The notes beneath the pieces are model-generated. The model was not told where the DNA came from, did not search any database, and worked only from the letters and a program-made list of their open reading frames with translations. Position numbers and translations under genes: made by a program. Positions 24,415-34,787 of a stretch of 64,000 nucleotides of DNA are shown in pieces (position 1 is the first letter of the stretch; every line of letters starts with the position of its first letter). The stretch spans positions 124,735 to 188,734 of the forward strand of contig JABARP010000018.1 in assembly GCA_019186825.1 (NCBI GenBank). The letters run 5' to 3'. The DNA is from Pyrinomonadaceae bacterium (lineage in GTDB: Bacteria > Acidobacteriota > Blastocatellia > Pyrinomonadales > Pyrinomonadaceae).

Positions 24415-27063
24415 CTATTTTGCAGGTGCTTTCGGCAAACTCAGCATATTTGCGAGCATGCGGTATGCACCGGGCGTTCCGACCGGCAGCTGCCGGAAGA
24501 ACGAGAACGCATTGTACACATACGTCCCTTTGCCAAGCTTCGCATAGATAAGTCCACCGGTGACGGGATCCTCACCCTCGTCGGCAGTCTCGGTCAACGT
24601 GACCCATTCTGGCCCAAGCTGCGTGAGCGTGTAGAGATTTCTCTCTTGTACCCAGTTATCCCAATCGCTCTGAACGATCTTGTTCGGGTAACTGAAAATC
24701 GGGTCGTTCGGCCGCAGCATCTTGACCGGTGCGGTCTCATCGACAACGCGTACATTCGAAATGCGCTGCTTGCCGTTTACCACACCTTCCATCTTTGCCG
24801 CGAAAGGCAGCATATTGTTCTGAATGATCTGATTCTGCTGATACTGAACAATAAGCGTGCCGCCCTTCTTTACGAAATCGAGGAGGCGGCCATTGTTTGC
24901 GACAAAGTCCGGCCGCACCTGCGAAGCTCGGATCCCGACCACGATAGTGTCAAACCGCGAGAGGTCGCCCGTTGCGAGGTCTTTCTCTTCCAGCATTGTG
25001 ACCGGCACTCCAAGACGTTTGATCGCGGCCGGAACAGCGTCGCCGCTTCCCATAATGTAGCCAACGCGGACTGGCGCAACTTTCAGATCCAGCACCTCTG
25101 TTACAACCGTTGCGGTCGTATAACGTCGATGCGTTTGGATGTGCGGATAGGCGATCTCCTGCATCGATTGATCAAAGGTCTGGCTGCCAACCTTTGCATT
25201 GACGGTAACGTCATATTTACCGACCTTTGCACCGGCAGGCACCGTTACATCAAAAGCAACTGCCGTCTTTTGATTCTTCGTTGCAAGGTCAAAGTCCGCC
25301 GACGCCGGTGTAGCCGTCCAGCCTGCAGGAAGTACCAGGCTTACGGTGCCCTTCGTATCTCGCGGAGCCTGATTCGTGACCGAGACAACGATGTGTTGCT
25401 TCTGCTCTTTCGCGGACGCTGGAACTATCAGAAGGCTCGTGTCAGGTGCGACGGTAACGAGCGGTACGACGTTAAGATCACGCCGGAGTTCGCCGCGAAT
25501 GTCGTCCGCAAAGCGATATTCGACGGGCTGAACCGCCGTGATATCGACACCGCCGATCGTCATCGTAACTGATGCGGTCACGAGCTTGTGTTGAAAGGGC
25601 GCGTTCTTGACGGCGTCGGCAGCACTCCAATCGAAGGTGAAATTATGCCGTGGCTTCTCGAGCCAGTAAGGCTGCGTCGGCGTTGCGTTAGATGCGGCGG
25701 TCATCTTGAAATATGACGCGGCATCCGCCTTTTCCGGCCTGAAGAAGAATGAATTCCCTGCCGGCTTTGGTTCCGAAGCAGCTTCAACCTTCCAGCCCGA
25801 CGGCGTGTTTAGTGTTACATTCTTGACTGCCGCTGCCTTTCCGAAAATTTTCACGGATACACCGGTCGAGTCACCGGCAACGATCGTGTCAGTGTCGCTA
25901 AGGGCGTCCACGACCACGCCCGCAGCGAGTTGGAGAGCATGCGCGAATTCTTGTTCCTTCTCCGCGATCAAAGCCTTTGCGTACGGGTTCTGGGTGGCGT
26001 CCTTTGCTGCACGCGCCTGAGTAACACCGGCCGCGAGAACCGGAACTATCTTCTCCGGGCTGTATGCATTGTATTCATCAAGAGCCTTCTTTGCTGTCGC
26101 TTGAAGGGCGGCAAGCTTCTCAGCTAGTCCGGGTTCATTGTCGTCCGCTATTTTCGCGATTCCCGTGATCGATGTGTCGATACCTTCGAAGATATCGTTC
26201 TCCGGAGTGCTCGTCTTCACCTTCGAATCGAGCAGCTTCTCTCCCGAGAACTGATCGCCGCGACGCTCGATCGTCCCCATTTCCTGTGTCTTATGCTGGC
26301 TGCGGCCTTCGCTTGCGATCTCAGCATAAGAACGTCCGATCAGCGGATCAAAATGCCCGGTATCGACCGTTACGGAGACTTTCTCACCGGCCGGGGCCGT
26401 AAAGCCCTGGCCCATATAGAGCTTCTTCGCCTGCCACGGCAGCAAGCCCTCCTTTATCTGTTCCGGGAACTGGTTTGGGTCCGCGGCAGCCTTATAGGCA
26501 AGCGGTGTCAGGTAGCCGGCAAGCTGGTGCTGGCCGTGGCCGTCCGCCGGTGTGCCCGAAAAACGCGAAATGATGATGAGCGGGCGGAATGTGCGGATGG
26601 CACGGACCATCTCCCCGAGAGTCGGTTGTTCGCCCCAAATTCGCGTTGCCTCCGCACGTGTCTTCGAGAAGCCATAGTCCATCACGTTCGTGAACATCTG
26701 CTGGCCGCCGTCAAGCCTTCGAGCCTGCAAGAGTTCTTCCGTGCGAATGACACCGAGGGGTTCAAAAAGTTCTGGGCCGATGACGTTCTGGCCGCCTTCG
26801 CCGCGATTCAATGCCAGATAGACGGTACGGGCATTCTCACCTCGCGCCAAAAACGCGATCAGGTTTGAATCTTCATCGTCAGGATGTGCGCCTGTGTGCA
26901 TCGCGCTTGCGGTCGTCTGCAAACGCTTGAGCTGCTGTCCAAGACCGATCGCTCCCATATCGTAAACGGGCCGAACCTGCGCGCGTGCAGTTGGCACATT
27001 CAAGAAAGCCAAAACGAACAGCAATGAGAGAACAGTAATTTTCCTAAACGTCGACAACATCAA
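24415..27063 (-). CDS. Exported PIG-L family deacetylase with C-terminal beta and ThuA/GATase-like domains
   Basis: An 882-residue protein. Signal peptide ([19 protein letters not shown]). Residues about 50-290 are a PIG-L/LmbE zinc deacetylase domain with AHPDDED (H60-P-D-D) and a later conserved [10 protein letters not shown]. Residues 385-650 look like immunoglobulin-like/NEW3 domains ([20 protein letters not shown]). The C-terminal 200 residues resemble a class I glutamine-amidotransferase/ThuA-like fold ([21 protein letters not shown]). PIG-L enzymes remove acetyl from N-acetyl sugars, so a cell-surface or diet-derived glycan is the likely substrate. It overlaps the symporter gene by 20 bases. 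Confidence 0.85.
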   Translation of the reverse strand: MMLSTFRKITVLSLLFVLAFLNVPTARAQVRPVYDMGAIGLGQQLKRLQTTASAMHTGAHPDDEDSNLIAFLARGENARTVYLALNRGEGGQNVIGPELFEPLGVIRTEELLQARRLDGGQQMFTNVMDYGFSKTRAEATRIWGEQPTLGEMVRAIRTFRPLIIISRFSGTPADGHGQHQLAGYLTPLAYKAAADPNQFPEQIKEGLLPWQAKKLYMGQGFTAPAGEKVSVTVDTGHFDPLIGRSYAEIASEGRSQHKTQEMGTIERRGDQFSGEKLLDSKVKTSTPENDIFEGIDTSITGIAKIADDNEPGLAEKLAALQATAKKALDEYNAYSPEKIVPVLAAGVTQARAAKDATQNPYAKALIAEKEQEFAHALQLAAGVVVDALSDTDTIVAGDSTGVSVKIFGKAAAVKNVTLNTPSGWKVEAASEPKPAGNSFFFRPEKADAASYFKMTAASNATPTQPYWLEKPRHNFTFDWSAADAVKNAPFQHKLVTASVTMTIGGVDITAVQPVEYRFADDIRGELRRDLNVVPLVTVAPDTSLLIVPASAKEQKQHIVVSVTNQAPRDTKGTVSLVLPAGWTATPASADFDLATKNQKTAVAFDVTVPAGAKVGKYDVTVNAKVGSQTFDQSMQEIAYPHIQTHRRYTTATVVTEVLDLKVAPVRVGYIMGSGDAVPAAIKRLGVPVTMLEEKDLATGDLSRFDTIVVGIRASQVRPDFVANNGRLLDFVKKGGTLIVQYQQNQIIQNNMLPFAAKMEGVVNGKQRISNVRVVDETAPVKMLRPNDPIFSYPNKIVQSDWDNWVQERNLYTLTQLGPEWVTLTETADEGEDPVTGGLIYAKLGKGTYVYNAFSFFRQLPVGTPGAYRMLANMLSLPKAPAK

Positions 27064-28717
27064 TTCCTCCTCTATCAGTAAGGCTGATCAGGTAACCGGA
27101 GACCACCGTGACCAAGCAACCAATGACGTTAAACCACAAAAACTCAATATCCGTGAAATGACTCGCAACCCATACGGACGAGATACCAAATAGCAGGCCG
27201 AAGAAAGCACCGCGGGCACGAGCTCTTTTCACAGCAAATGCGAGAACGAAGACTCCTAGAAGAGAGCCGTAGAAAAACGAGCCGAACTTATTAACAACCT
27301 CAATGAGCGAACCGATATTCGTCGCGTACGTGGCGACGAAGCAGGCGAAGATGCCCCAAACGAACGTCGCGATCCTGCCAAAGAATACGTATTGGCGATC
27401 GGTCCCGTCCTTCTTGAAATGCCGTCGATAGAAGTCGATCGTCGTTGCGGTCGCAAGGGCGTTGAGCTCGGCAGAGATCGATGACATCGCCGCGGCAAAA
27501 ATTGCAGCAATGATCAAGCCGACGACACCCATCGGCATATTCTGAACAACGAAGGTCGGGAAGACGTAGTTGACGTCATTGAAGCTCTCGTTCTTCGTTG
27601 CGCTCTTCACATAGTCGACCGCGTTCTTTCGCGAGGCGTTGAAGGCTTTGTCCGCCGCAAGGTATTCCTGTCGTGTTGCGTCGGTGCGATCCTTTAGAAA
27701 ATGCTCCGCAGCCTGTTCGCGCTGATGATGAGCCGTGTCGAATTCGCCCTTGAGCGTTTGATATTGAGCTGTTTGGGCTACCTTGCCCACCTCGACCTGG
27801 TTAAAGATCATCGGTGGAGCCGTGAACTGATAGAACACGAACACCAGGACACCAACGAGCAGTATCATGAACTGCATCGGGATCTTGAGGAACGCACTCA
27901 TCAGCAGGGAGGTTCTGCCTTCAGACACCGATTTTGCTGTCAAGAAACGCTGCACCTGGCTTTGATCGCAACCGAAGTAGGAAAGGAAGAGGAACAGGCC
28001 GCCGATCATCCCTGACCATAGCGTGTATTTTTCCTTTAGATCGAAGCTTAGGCTTACAGTCGTCAGCTTTCCTGTCGCACCCGCAAGTGTGAGTCCATCG
28101 GCAAACGAAACCCCCGACGGGAACTGCGAAATGATGACGAACATGCAAACGGAAAGGCCGAAGAAGATGACGAACATCTGCTTAACGTCCGTCCAGGTTA
28201 CGGCCTGCACGCCGCCGACCATAGTATAGATCGTAGTCGAGAGCCCGATGACGAAGATGGTTGTCACTTCATGCCAACCGAGTACGATCGAGAGAATGAC
28301 GGACGGTGCCGCAATAATGACGCCAACACCAAGCCCACGCGAGATAAGGAAAAAGAAGCTGGTCAGGCTGCGCACCTTTGCGTCAAAACGCCGCTCAAGG
28401 TATTCGTAGGCGGTGTAAACGTTCGCCCGGTAAAAGAATGGTACAGCCGTTATGCAAAGAATGATCATTGCAAGCGGCAGCCCGTAATAGAACTGGATAA
28501 AGCGCATTCCGTCCGAATACGCCTGGCCGGTCGTGCCGACAAGCGTTATCGCGGAAAGTTGCGTCGCCATTACCGAAAGCCCGACCGCCCACCACGGCAG
28601 GCTCCGATTTGCGAGAAAATAGCCTTCTACGTTCCCGCTGTGCTTTGTCATACGAATGCCATCCCAGATGACATAGGCGAGATATGCGACAACGACTGCC
28701 CAATCCAAAGATCTCAT
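27044..28717 (-). CDS. Sodium:solute symporter (SSS family)
   Basis: A 557-residue inner-membrane protein with about 13-14 hydrophobic spans. SSS features include [20 protein letters not shown] near span 2, [21 protein letters not shown] in span 5-6 and [17 protein letters not shown] hydrophilic insertion of about 70 residues ([19 protein letters not shown] ... [14 protein letters not shown]) lies in the second half. The substrate is not evident. Because it overlaps the PIG-L deacetylase gene and follows the microprotein gene by 6 bases, it may import the sugar product released by the deacetylase. Confidence 0.9.
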   Translation of the reverse strand: MRSLDWAVVVAYLAYVIWDGIRMTKHSGNVEGYFLANRSLPWWAVGLSVMATQLSAITLVGTTGQAYSDGMRFIQFYYGLPLAMIILCITAVPFFYRANVYTAYEYLERRFDAKVRSLTSFFFLISRGLGVGVIIAAPSVILSIVLGWHEVTTIFVIGLSTTIYTMVGGVQAVTWTDVKQMFVIFFGLSVCMFVIISQFPSGVSFADGLTLAGATGKLTTVSLSFDLKEKYTLWSGMIGGLFLFLSYFGCDQSQVQRFLTAKSVSEGRTSLLMSAFLKIPMQFMILLVGVLVFVFYQFTAPPMIFNQVEVGKVAQTAQYQTLKGEFDTAHHQREQAAEHFLKDRTDATRQEYLAADKAFNASRKNAVDYVKSATKNESFNDVNYVFPTFVVQNMPMGVVGLIIAAIFAAAMSSISAELNALATATTIDFYRRHFKKDGTDRQYVFFGRIATFVWGIFACFVATYATNIGSLIEVVNKFGSFFYGSLLGVFVLAFAVKRARARGAFFGLLFGISSVWVASHFTDIEFLWFNVIGCLVTVVSGYLISLTDRGGIDVVDV

Positions 28718-28723
28718 TATTTT

Positions 28724-28864
28724 TTAGCTGGAAAAATAATACGTAAAGGCCTGCAGAAGCCCGATCACGACGACAGTCGTCACAATTACAGCGAAATAGA
28801 CCTTGTACCACCAAGCGTCGGGCATCTCGACCGGTGGTTCTTCAGGCTTAGTTGTATGCTTCAT
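28724..28864 (-). CDS. 46-residue single-span membrane microprotein
   Basis: A short open frame from ATG at 28862-28864 to TAA at 28724-28726. It has a polar N-terminus (MKHTTKPEEPPVEMPDAWW) and one hydrophobic span (YFAVIVTTVVVIGLLQAFTY), ending YYFSS. The symporter ATG follows 6 bases later, so the two are translationally linked. Small subunits or helper proteins of this layout are known for some SSS transporters (for example DUF4212/YjcH-type partners), although this one is shorter. It is not homologous to anything I can name. Confidence 0.7.
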   Translation of the reverse strand: MKHTTKPEEPPVEMPDAWWYKVYFAVIVTTVVVIGLLQAFTYYFSS

Positions 28865-28890
28865 CGCTAGTGTGGAAAAGGATCAAAAAC

Positions 28891-28932
28891 AAATTCGCCG
28901 GAGTTCTACATTCATAAAACTCCGGCGAATCA
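28891..28932 (-). terminator. Hairpin terminator after the TonB-dependent receptor
   Basis: ATTCGCCGGAGTT (28893-28905) and AACTCCGGCGAAT (28918-28930) are perfect 13-base complements with a 12-base loop. On the minus strand the tail reads TTTGTTTTT, giving an intrinsic terminator just after the receptor's stop codon at 28942. It separates the receptor transcript from the microprotein-symporter unit. Confidence 0.88.
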
Positions 28933-28941
28933 TATACTTCG

Positions 28942-31863
28942 TTAGAAGCGGAACTTGAGGCCGATCTGGAACTGACGGGCGTCAAGCGAGGTTACCGGAC
29001 GAGTGGTCGTGCTGGGCAGCGCACCTGTCGGATTCCCAAGTGCATCTGTCGTAACCGTAAGGCTGTTGATCTGATAGATGCTATTGGTGTTGAACACGTT
29101 CACGAATTCACCGAAAACCTCGAGGCGAAACCGTTCGGTGAACGGAATGAACCGCGAGTAACGGAAATCAACGTTGAACTGCTTCGGCGTCACGCCTGAA
29201 TTGCGGGTGATCCCGACCGGATTGTCTGTTCCATTGAATCCATCGTGGTTTATGTCCGTGGCGGCAATGATATTGTACCGTTCGCCGCTATTGGCTGTGG
29301 CAATGATACCGAACTGGTTATTGTTCAGCAGGTAGTTCCACACCTTGTTCTCAAAATGGAAGTCCGGACGGCCGACAAAGCTCAACACAAATGTGTGACG
29401 CTGATCCGCAAGTGACGGACCATAGTCACGCTTACGGTTTGTCGGATCCTGTTGCACGAGTCCGCCAGCCTGCGTCGCAACAAGGTTCTGCTCCGGTGCA
29501 TCATCCATCGATTTCGAGAGCGTATAGTTCGCACTGAACTGATACCCCTTCGAAAAACGCTTATTCAGCTGAGCTGTGAACGCATTGTAGTTCGAGTTGC
29601 CCGAAGCCTCCGCAAGAAGGATGTCGTTGAAACGGGGGTCCATTCTTGTAGCGGCACTGACCGTGTCGCTATAGATCGGACGGCCATCCGCGAGAGTTCC
29701 AACCGGGTTAATACGGTTTACGCTTCGGTAGATCGGGATATGCCGCCCGCTCGAATGAATGTAACCCACCGTGACTGAGAGATCTTCGGTCAATGCCTGC
29801 TCGAGCTGGACATTACCGTGTATCGCGTACATATTCTCAAAATCAGATGCGATACCAGTGATGTTCTGCCGTGGTGGCGTACCGGTCGAAACATTGTTCG
29901 GGAATCCCGGGGCTCCCGGCAATGCAGGGTTCGTGAACGACACGGTGAACGATTTTGGACTGCCATTAGCCTGAAGCGCTCGCTGATACATATCCAGGTA
30001 GACCGTATCGTAGTAGATACCTACGCTCGCACGGATAACGGTCGGACGGTTGCCGTCTCTGACCCCGTAAACCAAGCCAAGTCTCGGCGCAAAGTTATTC
30101 TTATCGACCTTGAAGTGCCGCGACGGTTCATAAACCGCCGTGGGGTCTGCCTTCGGAATGTTATAAAGGTCGTAACGAACTCCGTAGTTGAGCTTCAGCT
30201 TTCGCGTGATCTTCCAATCATCCTGAGCAAAAAAGTTGTAGAACGTGCTGTTGAATTTGATGTTTGTATCACCAAATATCTGATCGAAACGGGTGTACGC
30301 GAAAGGATTTGCACCCGTATTGGCAGCAACATAATTCGCAATACTTGAGAACGTATAGCGAACAAATGAGTTCGAGCGGCGTGTGTCCGCAATATGATTG
30401 AACCCGAACCCAACCTTCACGACGTGGTCGCCGTTCGTCCATGTCAAGTTGTCCTGAGCCTGATTTGTGATCTCAAGCGGCGCGATCGTATCGGCATTCT
30501 CAGGGGCTCCAAAGTTCGCAACACCGGTGATCACAATACTCGGCCCAGTGCCCGAATGACTGTTTGCTACGTTTCGCGAATCACGCTTTGCATACTGATA
30601 TCGGAACTCATTTAGGAAATTCGATCCGAATGTCGAAACAAGTTGGAGGCCGACAGAATAAGATTTGTCGAGGAAGTCGATACTTCGCTCAAGCGTGGTC
30701 AGTCCACCACCGATATTGTCGGGCGAAATGTTCTTAAAATAATTGAACCGGCCGCTCAACCGATTGTTCGTATTCAGCTGTGCGTCGGTTCTAAAAATGA
30801 AGAAGTTTACCTTTTGAGCGGCAGGGATAGCGGTTGGGAAGGCAGAAGCTGGAACGCCAGCGGCGATCAACGCCTGTTGGTTCGCGGGAGTGACCGTAAT
30901 AACACGCTGCGGCTCGCCACCGAGATCACGCTGCACCCATTCATAACCGCCATAAAAATGCCAGCGATCCTTAATGATCGGCCCGCCGATCGAACCGGTG
31001 ATGTCATCGACCTTGGTCTCCGGCTTCATAGCGGTCGGCGACGTATTGAACGGCCGCGAAGACATCGGTGTTCGACGGAAACGGTAACTCGCCTCTCCAT
31101 GGAACGAGTTCGTTCCCGACGGGGTGATCGCATTCATGATCAGACCCGGCGTGTTGCCGAATTCCGGTGCGAAACCATTCGTAACAAGCTGTACTTCACT
31201 AATGAAGGTGTCCGAGATCGGCATCAAACGAATACCGCCGCGGTCCTGCTGGGTATTGTTGTTACCATCGAGCTGATAGTTCGTACGGCGCGTGTAACCA
31301 TTCGCGTTGATACGCGGAACACCAAACTCAGCATTCGGTCGGCCGGTAACGTTCGCCTGTAGCAGAGCGTAGTTATAAGGGTTGCGGGAAACAAGCGGAA
31401 GATTCTCAACCTCGCGTGCATTCATTACGCGTCCGAGGTCGATCTTTGCCGAATCTGCGATCGGCGCATCAGCGTTGACCGTAACGGTAGCCGACACATC
31501 ACCGACCTCCAGAACTCCGTTCACCGAGGCCGTCTGACCGGTCGTCAACGTTATGCCTTCGCGAACGAGGCGTTTAAAGTTCGCTGCTTCAACCGTGACC
31601 TGGTACGTACCGAGCGGAAGAAGCGGGGCCCGATAGACGCCGGCGCCGTCGGTCGTAACCGTTCGTGAGGTACCGGTCTGGGTGTTTTTGATGACGACCG
31701 TTGCATTCGGAACAGCAGCACCGGAACTGTCGGTGATCGTTCCCTCGATCTGACCGTTGAGTGCCTGAGATTGTGCCTGCGCATTGTATGCAGTGCCGAT
31801 CGTAAAGACACCGACGAGCAGACAGTAGAAGAAGATTCTAATGGCGATTCTTGCCTGTTTCAT
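28942..31863 (-). CDS. Oar-like TonB-dependent receptor with carboxypeptidase-regulatory domain
   Basis: A 973-residue outer-membrane protein. A signal peptide (residues 1-31, IFFYCLLVGVFTIGTAYNAQ) precedes a carboxypeptidase-regulatory-like beta domain (about 35-115, GQIEGTITDSSGAAVPNATV). A plug domain (about 130-240) and a long beta-barrel follow, ending in an aromatic residue (QIGLKFRF) as outer-membrane proteins do. Oar-type receptors abound in Acidobacteriota and are thought to import polymers or export proteins; the ligand is not known. The gene is isolated: terminator downstream, a 372-base gap upstream. Confidence 0.92.
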   Translation of the reverse strand: MKQARIAIRIFFYCLLVGVFTIGTAYNAQAQSQALNGQIEGTITDSSGAAVPNATVVIKNTQTGTSRTVTTDGAGVYRAPLLPLGTYQVTVEAANFKRLVREGITLTTGQTASVNGVLEVGDVSATVTVNADAPIADSAKIDLGRVMNAREVENLPLVSRNPYNYALLQANVTGRPNAEFGVPRINANGYTRRTNYQLDGNNNTQQDRGGIRLMPISDTFISEVQLVTNGFAPEFGNTPGLIMNAITPSGTNSFHGEASYRFRRTPMSSRPFNTSPTAMKPETKVDDITGSIGGPIIKDRWHFYGGYEWVQRDLGGEPQRVITVTPANQQALIAAGVPASAFPTAIPAAQKVNFFIFRTDAQLNTNNRLSGRFNYFKNISPDNIGGGLTTLERSIDFLDKSYSVGLQLVSTFGSNFLNEFRYQYAKRDSRNVANSHSGTGPSIVITGVANFGAPENADTIAPLEITNQAQDNLTWTNGDHVVKVGFGFNHIADTRRSNSFVRYTFSSIANYVAANTGANPFAYTRFDQIFGDTNIKFNSTFYNFFAQDDWKITRKLKLNYGVRYDLYNIPKADPTAVYEPSRHFKVDKNNFAPRLGLVYGVRDGNRPTVIRASVGIYYDTVYLDMYQRALQANGSPKSFTVSFTNPALPGAPGFPNNVSTGTPPRQNITGIASDFENMYAIHGNVQLEQALTEDLSVTVGYIHSSGRHIPIYRSVNRINPVGTLADGRPIYSDTVSAATRMDPRFNDILLAEASGNSNYNAFTAQLNKRFSKGYQFSANYTLSKSMDDAPEQNLVATQAGGLVQQDPTNRKRDYGPSLADQRHTFVLSFVGRPDFHFENKVWNYLLNNNQFGIIATANSGERYNIIAATDINHDGFNGTDNPVGITRNSGVTPKQFNVDFRYSRFIPFTERFRLEVFGEFVNVFNTNSIYQINSLTVTTDALGNPTGALPSTTTRPVTSLDARQFQIGLKFRF

Positions 31864-32235
31864 ATTAGGAGGCTTCCTTTTAAAAGATCTAAATTTTCTG
31901 CAAGGCTACGGAGCAGCTTTAATGCTCCTCACTAAGGGCAATTGAAAGCTGGCCATCTAGCCTAAACCGATTCAAAATTTCCGTGAAAGTTGCTTTGAAC
32001 GTTCAAGATATATTCGTTCATCTATACCTATACCTAATATGGTGTATAGTTCGCAACCCCAGAACCTATCAAAAACCATTATCTTTACAATACTTTACAA
32101 AACTACCATCACCCAAATAGGTGAGATACGGAGCGTGGCTTCCCTGCCTCGACGAGAAAAGCCCGCGATTGCTCGCGGGCCATGAAAGTGTGTGGGAGAT
32201 ATTTATGTGGGAGATAGCTTGCAGCCGGCAATACC
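31864..32235. other. Intergenic region upstream of the receptor
   Basis: 372 bases between two leftward genes. The part next to the receptor start has AGGAGG at about 31866-31871 and an inverted GGAGCA/TGCTCC pair (near 31911-31930). A pyrimidine-purine repeat block at 32021-32048 (TATACCTATACCTAATATGG) is flanked by matching CTATA and TATAG words and may be an operator or promoter. The terminator of the radical SAM gene lies at 32155-32180. No gene is seen. Confidence 0.45.
32155..32180 (-). terminator. Terminator of the radical SAM gene
   Basis: GCCCGCGA (32161-32168) pairs with TCGCGGGC (32173-32180) around a 4-base loop, and on the minus strand the hairpin is followed by TTTTCTCG. It is 56 bases downstream of the stop of the radical SAM gene at 32236. 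Confidence 0.8.
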
Positions 32236-34269
32236 TTACTCGGCGACGGCCATTTCCTTCGCCTTCTTTTCGCGCTTGATGCCGCCTATCTGAACAAGCT
32301 CCTCACCCTTGATCTGGTTCTTGTCCATCACCATCTGCTGATAAAGTTTTCGCATCATCTGCATCTCCTCAGCAGCGGTTTTCGGTCCTTCCATGTGCGG
32401 CTTATTCGGCCGAGTAAGATCCACTGCGTTCAGTTTGAGATCGTGCTCGGTCGAATCAAGTTCGACGTGCTTGCCTCGAGCAAACACCTCGTGGCGGCCA
32501 TGATCTTTATACCATTTTGCAACGGTAGCGTTCTGGTGCATATTCTCGATTATGTTACGCCAGCCAATGCCAGTGTTATAAGCACAGAACGAGATCTCGC
32601 CTTCCTGCGTACCGTACGGAATGATGCACATTTCCGTGCGGCGGAAGTCATAGTTAAAGAGATCCTGGAACCACATTCCCGCAATGAAGAGGAAGTTCCA
32701 CGGATCCTGACGGCGTTTCTTGACGTCCTCAATTGTACGATCCGGACCGACTTTGCCATAGTCCTTGCCTGAAAGCCCGAACGACTTATCGAACTTCTTA
32801 AGGATCGCGCCAAGCGTTAGGCTATGCGGTGCACCGTAAGGGTTATAGTTCTTAAGCAACGCAAGACCCATCATAATATTCGAGAACCATTTACCACGAT
32901 TCGTATCGGAGATGTGCTGCATATCCTTTACAAGACCCTGGATGTTCAAGAATTGCGGGACCGGTGCCATATCGCCCGTTTCCTTATTGATCATAACGGC
33001 CGTGCCAACGCCGCAGTTCGGGTGGCACCCGCAGGAGACCTGTCCCCAATCTGCATCTTCACCGTGAACAACGTCCGCGAAATCCGCAAAAGCTCCCATC
33101 AAGCTAAGCGGGAACCAATCGCGCGTCGGTTCGGTGATGCCGAGCTGTTTCTTCACGTCGAGAGCCATGTGCGAAAGCGTGTAACGCTGCTGGAGACGAC
33201 GTTGCTCGGTGATATGCTCATCGCGGCCAGTGAACGACACCGGCTGAAATGCAATGAACGAGATCTTCTTGGGATTCTCCATTGCGAAGCGGATGATCGA
33301 ACCGACCTGATCGTTATTGATACCGTTAACAAGTGTCGTAACAAGGATGATATCGACGCCGGCTTCGTGTAGGTTATTGATCGCACGAAGTTTTACGTCA
33401 AAAAGGTTACCGATCTGACGGTGCGAGTTTGCGTCATTGCCGATACCGTCGAACTGCAGATAGACGAAACGAAGGCCCGCTTCCGCAGCTTCGCGGCAGA
33501 ATTCTTTCGATTTTGCAAACTCGATGCCGTTTGTCGCCGCCTGCACTGAATTGTAGCCGACCTTTCGCGCGTACCGGATCGCGTCAAGAAAATGCGGACT
33601 GATCGTCGGTTCGCCGCCAGAATACTGAACGGACATCTGCCGACGCGGCTTGATGGAGATCGCGTTGTCGAGAATCTCCCTTACATCCTCCATCGACAGC
33701 TCGTGAACGAAACCGACCTGATTCGCGTCCATAAAGCACGGATCGCACATCATATTGCATCGGTTGGTCAAGTCAACGGTAAGAACCGCACCGCGGCCAT
33801 ACTTAACCGACGACGAACCGTGATTATGAAGCTTTTCATCGTTATGAGCCTCCATATCGCGACCCGGGAAAAGCGACTCAACGTGCTTGAGGAAGTTGGC
33901 GTCGATAGCCATCATATCCTCGATCTTGCCGTGGGTCGGACACTCTTTGATCATCCAAACCTCGTTGTTGCGTTCAATGATCTGAGCTTTGATCTCACCA
34001 ACCTTTTCATTGACAAGCATCGAGACATCCCGCTCACCGGAAAGAATGGCTTCACGTGCCTCAATGACACACTGCGGACAAAGTGAATCAGTCGTGCGCG
34101 GGAATCCGAGCACCGGTTTCGTCTTCTGCCAAGACTTCAAGATCGGCTTGTCCGCCCATTTTGGGGTGAACGATGGATTTGGTTTGTACTTATTAACACT
34201 CCGGACGGCATTAAATGCCGCCCCTGCAACGAAGCTCAGGCCTTTTTCAACGTGTTTGATGGGTCTCAT
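32236..34269 (-). CDS. Radical SAM protein of the Tes/membrane-spanning lipid synthase type
   Basis: A 677-residue radical SAM enzyme. The N-terminal Fe/Zn site has CPQC at 64-67 and CPTHG at 110-114. The SAM cluster is C171-x3-C175-x2-C178 (NRCNMMCDPC), followed by SGGEPT. Further cysteines at 413, 415, 419, 548 and 562 (CGCHPNC, MCIIPYG, FCAYN) can hold auxiliary clusters. This layout is that of tetraether lipid synthase (Tes), and related enzymes in acidobacteria (Mss) join two iso-C15 fatty chains tail to tail into iso-diabolic acid. I infer such a role; other members of the family are possible. It is monocistronic. Confidence 0.8.
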   Translation of the reverse strand: MRPIKHVEKGLSFVAGAAFNAVRSVNKYKPNPSFTPKWADKPILKSWQKTKPVLGFPRTTDSLCPQCVIEAREAILSGERDVSMLVNEKVGEIKAQIIERNNEVWMIKECPTHGKIEDMMAIDANFLKHVESLFPGRDMEAHNDEKLHNHGSSSVKYGRGAVLTVDLTNRCNMMCDPCFMDANQVGFVHELSMEDVREILDNAISIKPRRQMSVQYSGGEPTISPHFLDAIRYARKVGYNSVQAATNGIEFAKSKEFCREAAEAGLRFVYLQFDGIGNDANSHRQIGNLFDVKLRAINNLHEAGVDIILVTTLVNGINNDQVGSIIRFAMENPKKISFIAFQPVSFTGRDEHITEQRRLQQRYTLSHMALDVKKQLGITEPTRDWFPLSLMGAFADFADVVHGEDADWGQVSCGCHPNCGVGTAVMINKETGDMAPVPQFLNIQGLVKDMQHISDTNRGKWFSNIMMGLALLKNYNPYGAPHSLTLGAILKKFDKSFGLSGKDYGKVGPDRTIEDVKKRRQDPWNFLFIAGMWFQDLFNYDFRRTEMCIIPYGTQEGEISFCAYNTGIGWRNIIENMHQNATVAKWYKDHGRHEVFARGKHVELDSTEHDLKLNAVDLTRPNKPHMEGPKTAAEEMQMMRKLYQQMVMDKNQIKGEELVQIGGIKREKKAKEMAVAE

Positions 34270-34507
34270 AAAATTTGTTTGCTTTTCTCCAAAAAGCGGA
34301 ACTAAAGACTATTGCGCATGCCTAAAAATGGCGAAAGATTGTGCTCAAACTAGCACTTTCTAGACACATATTTGTGCAAATATCGTGCCGAAGCACCAAT
34401 CAACCATTCTCGATTGTAAACCCCTGAAACTAAAGGGTTTATGCCAGCCTCCAGAGGAGTCCCGCACAGGCTCACCGCGACACACAAAGCCGATAGCCAA
34501 ATATTGC

Positions 34508-34526
34508 GTGTATCTGAATGATACAC
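34508..34526. repeat. Perfect 7-bp inverted repeat, possible operator
   Basis: GTGTATC (34508-34514) and GATACAC (34520-34526) are exact complements around TGAAT. Size and spacing fit a dimeric repressor site. It lies about 240 bases upstream of the radical SAM start and about 260 bases upstream of the hexomutase, so the target gene is not clear. Confidence 0.5.
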
Positions 34527-34676
34527 AAAAAGGCTAAGCGGGTACTTCCGGGCGCCTGGCGCTTAACAACTCGGTCAACTTGAACGAAGCCCCGCTTAAG
34601 GCGATTAAAACTCTACCTCACATTACCCACTGTAACCCTATGCGAATATTGAAGATAAAAAAACTTAAAAAAGGAC

Positions 34677-34705
34677 TTTACAAGCGCATAAAGCTATGTT
34701 ACATT
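34677..34705 (+). promoter_or_regulatory. Sigma-70-type promoter of the hexomutase gene
   Basis: TTTACA (34677-34682) and TACATT (34700-34705) are 17 bases apart. The predicted start of transcription is about 34712, giving a 76-base leader to the ATG at 34788. Confidence 0.6.
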
Positions 34706-34787
34706 TTCAAGCACTTCAAGGGATAACACCAGGACAACTAAAAACAGGAACGCTCTTGAGGGGCCGGGGTACCGGCATAACTTCCCA

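Larger units (their letters stand above)
34270..34787. other. Divergent intergenic region (518 bp)
   Basis: It holds the upstream regions of the leftward radical SAM gene and the rightward hexomutase gene. Recognisable are the inverted repeat at 34508-34526, a smaller one (AACCC ... GGGTT, near 34421-34440) and the promoter at 34677-34705. A 252-base minus-strand frame overlaps the hexomutase start and is an artefact. No RNA motif I know is present. Confidence 0.45.
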
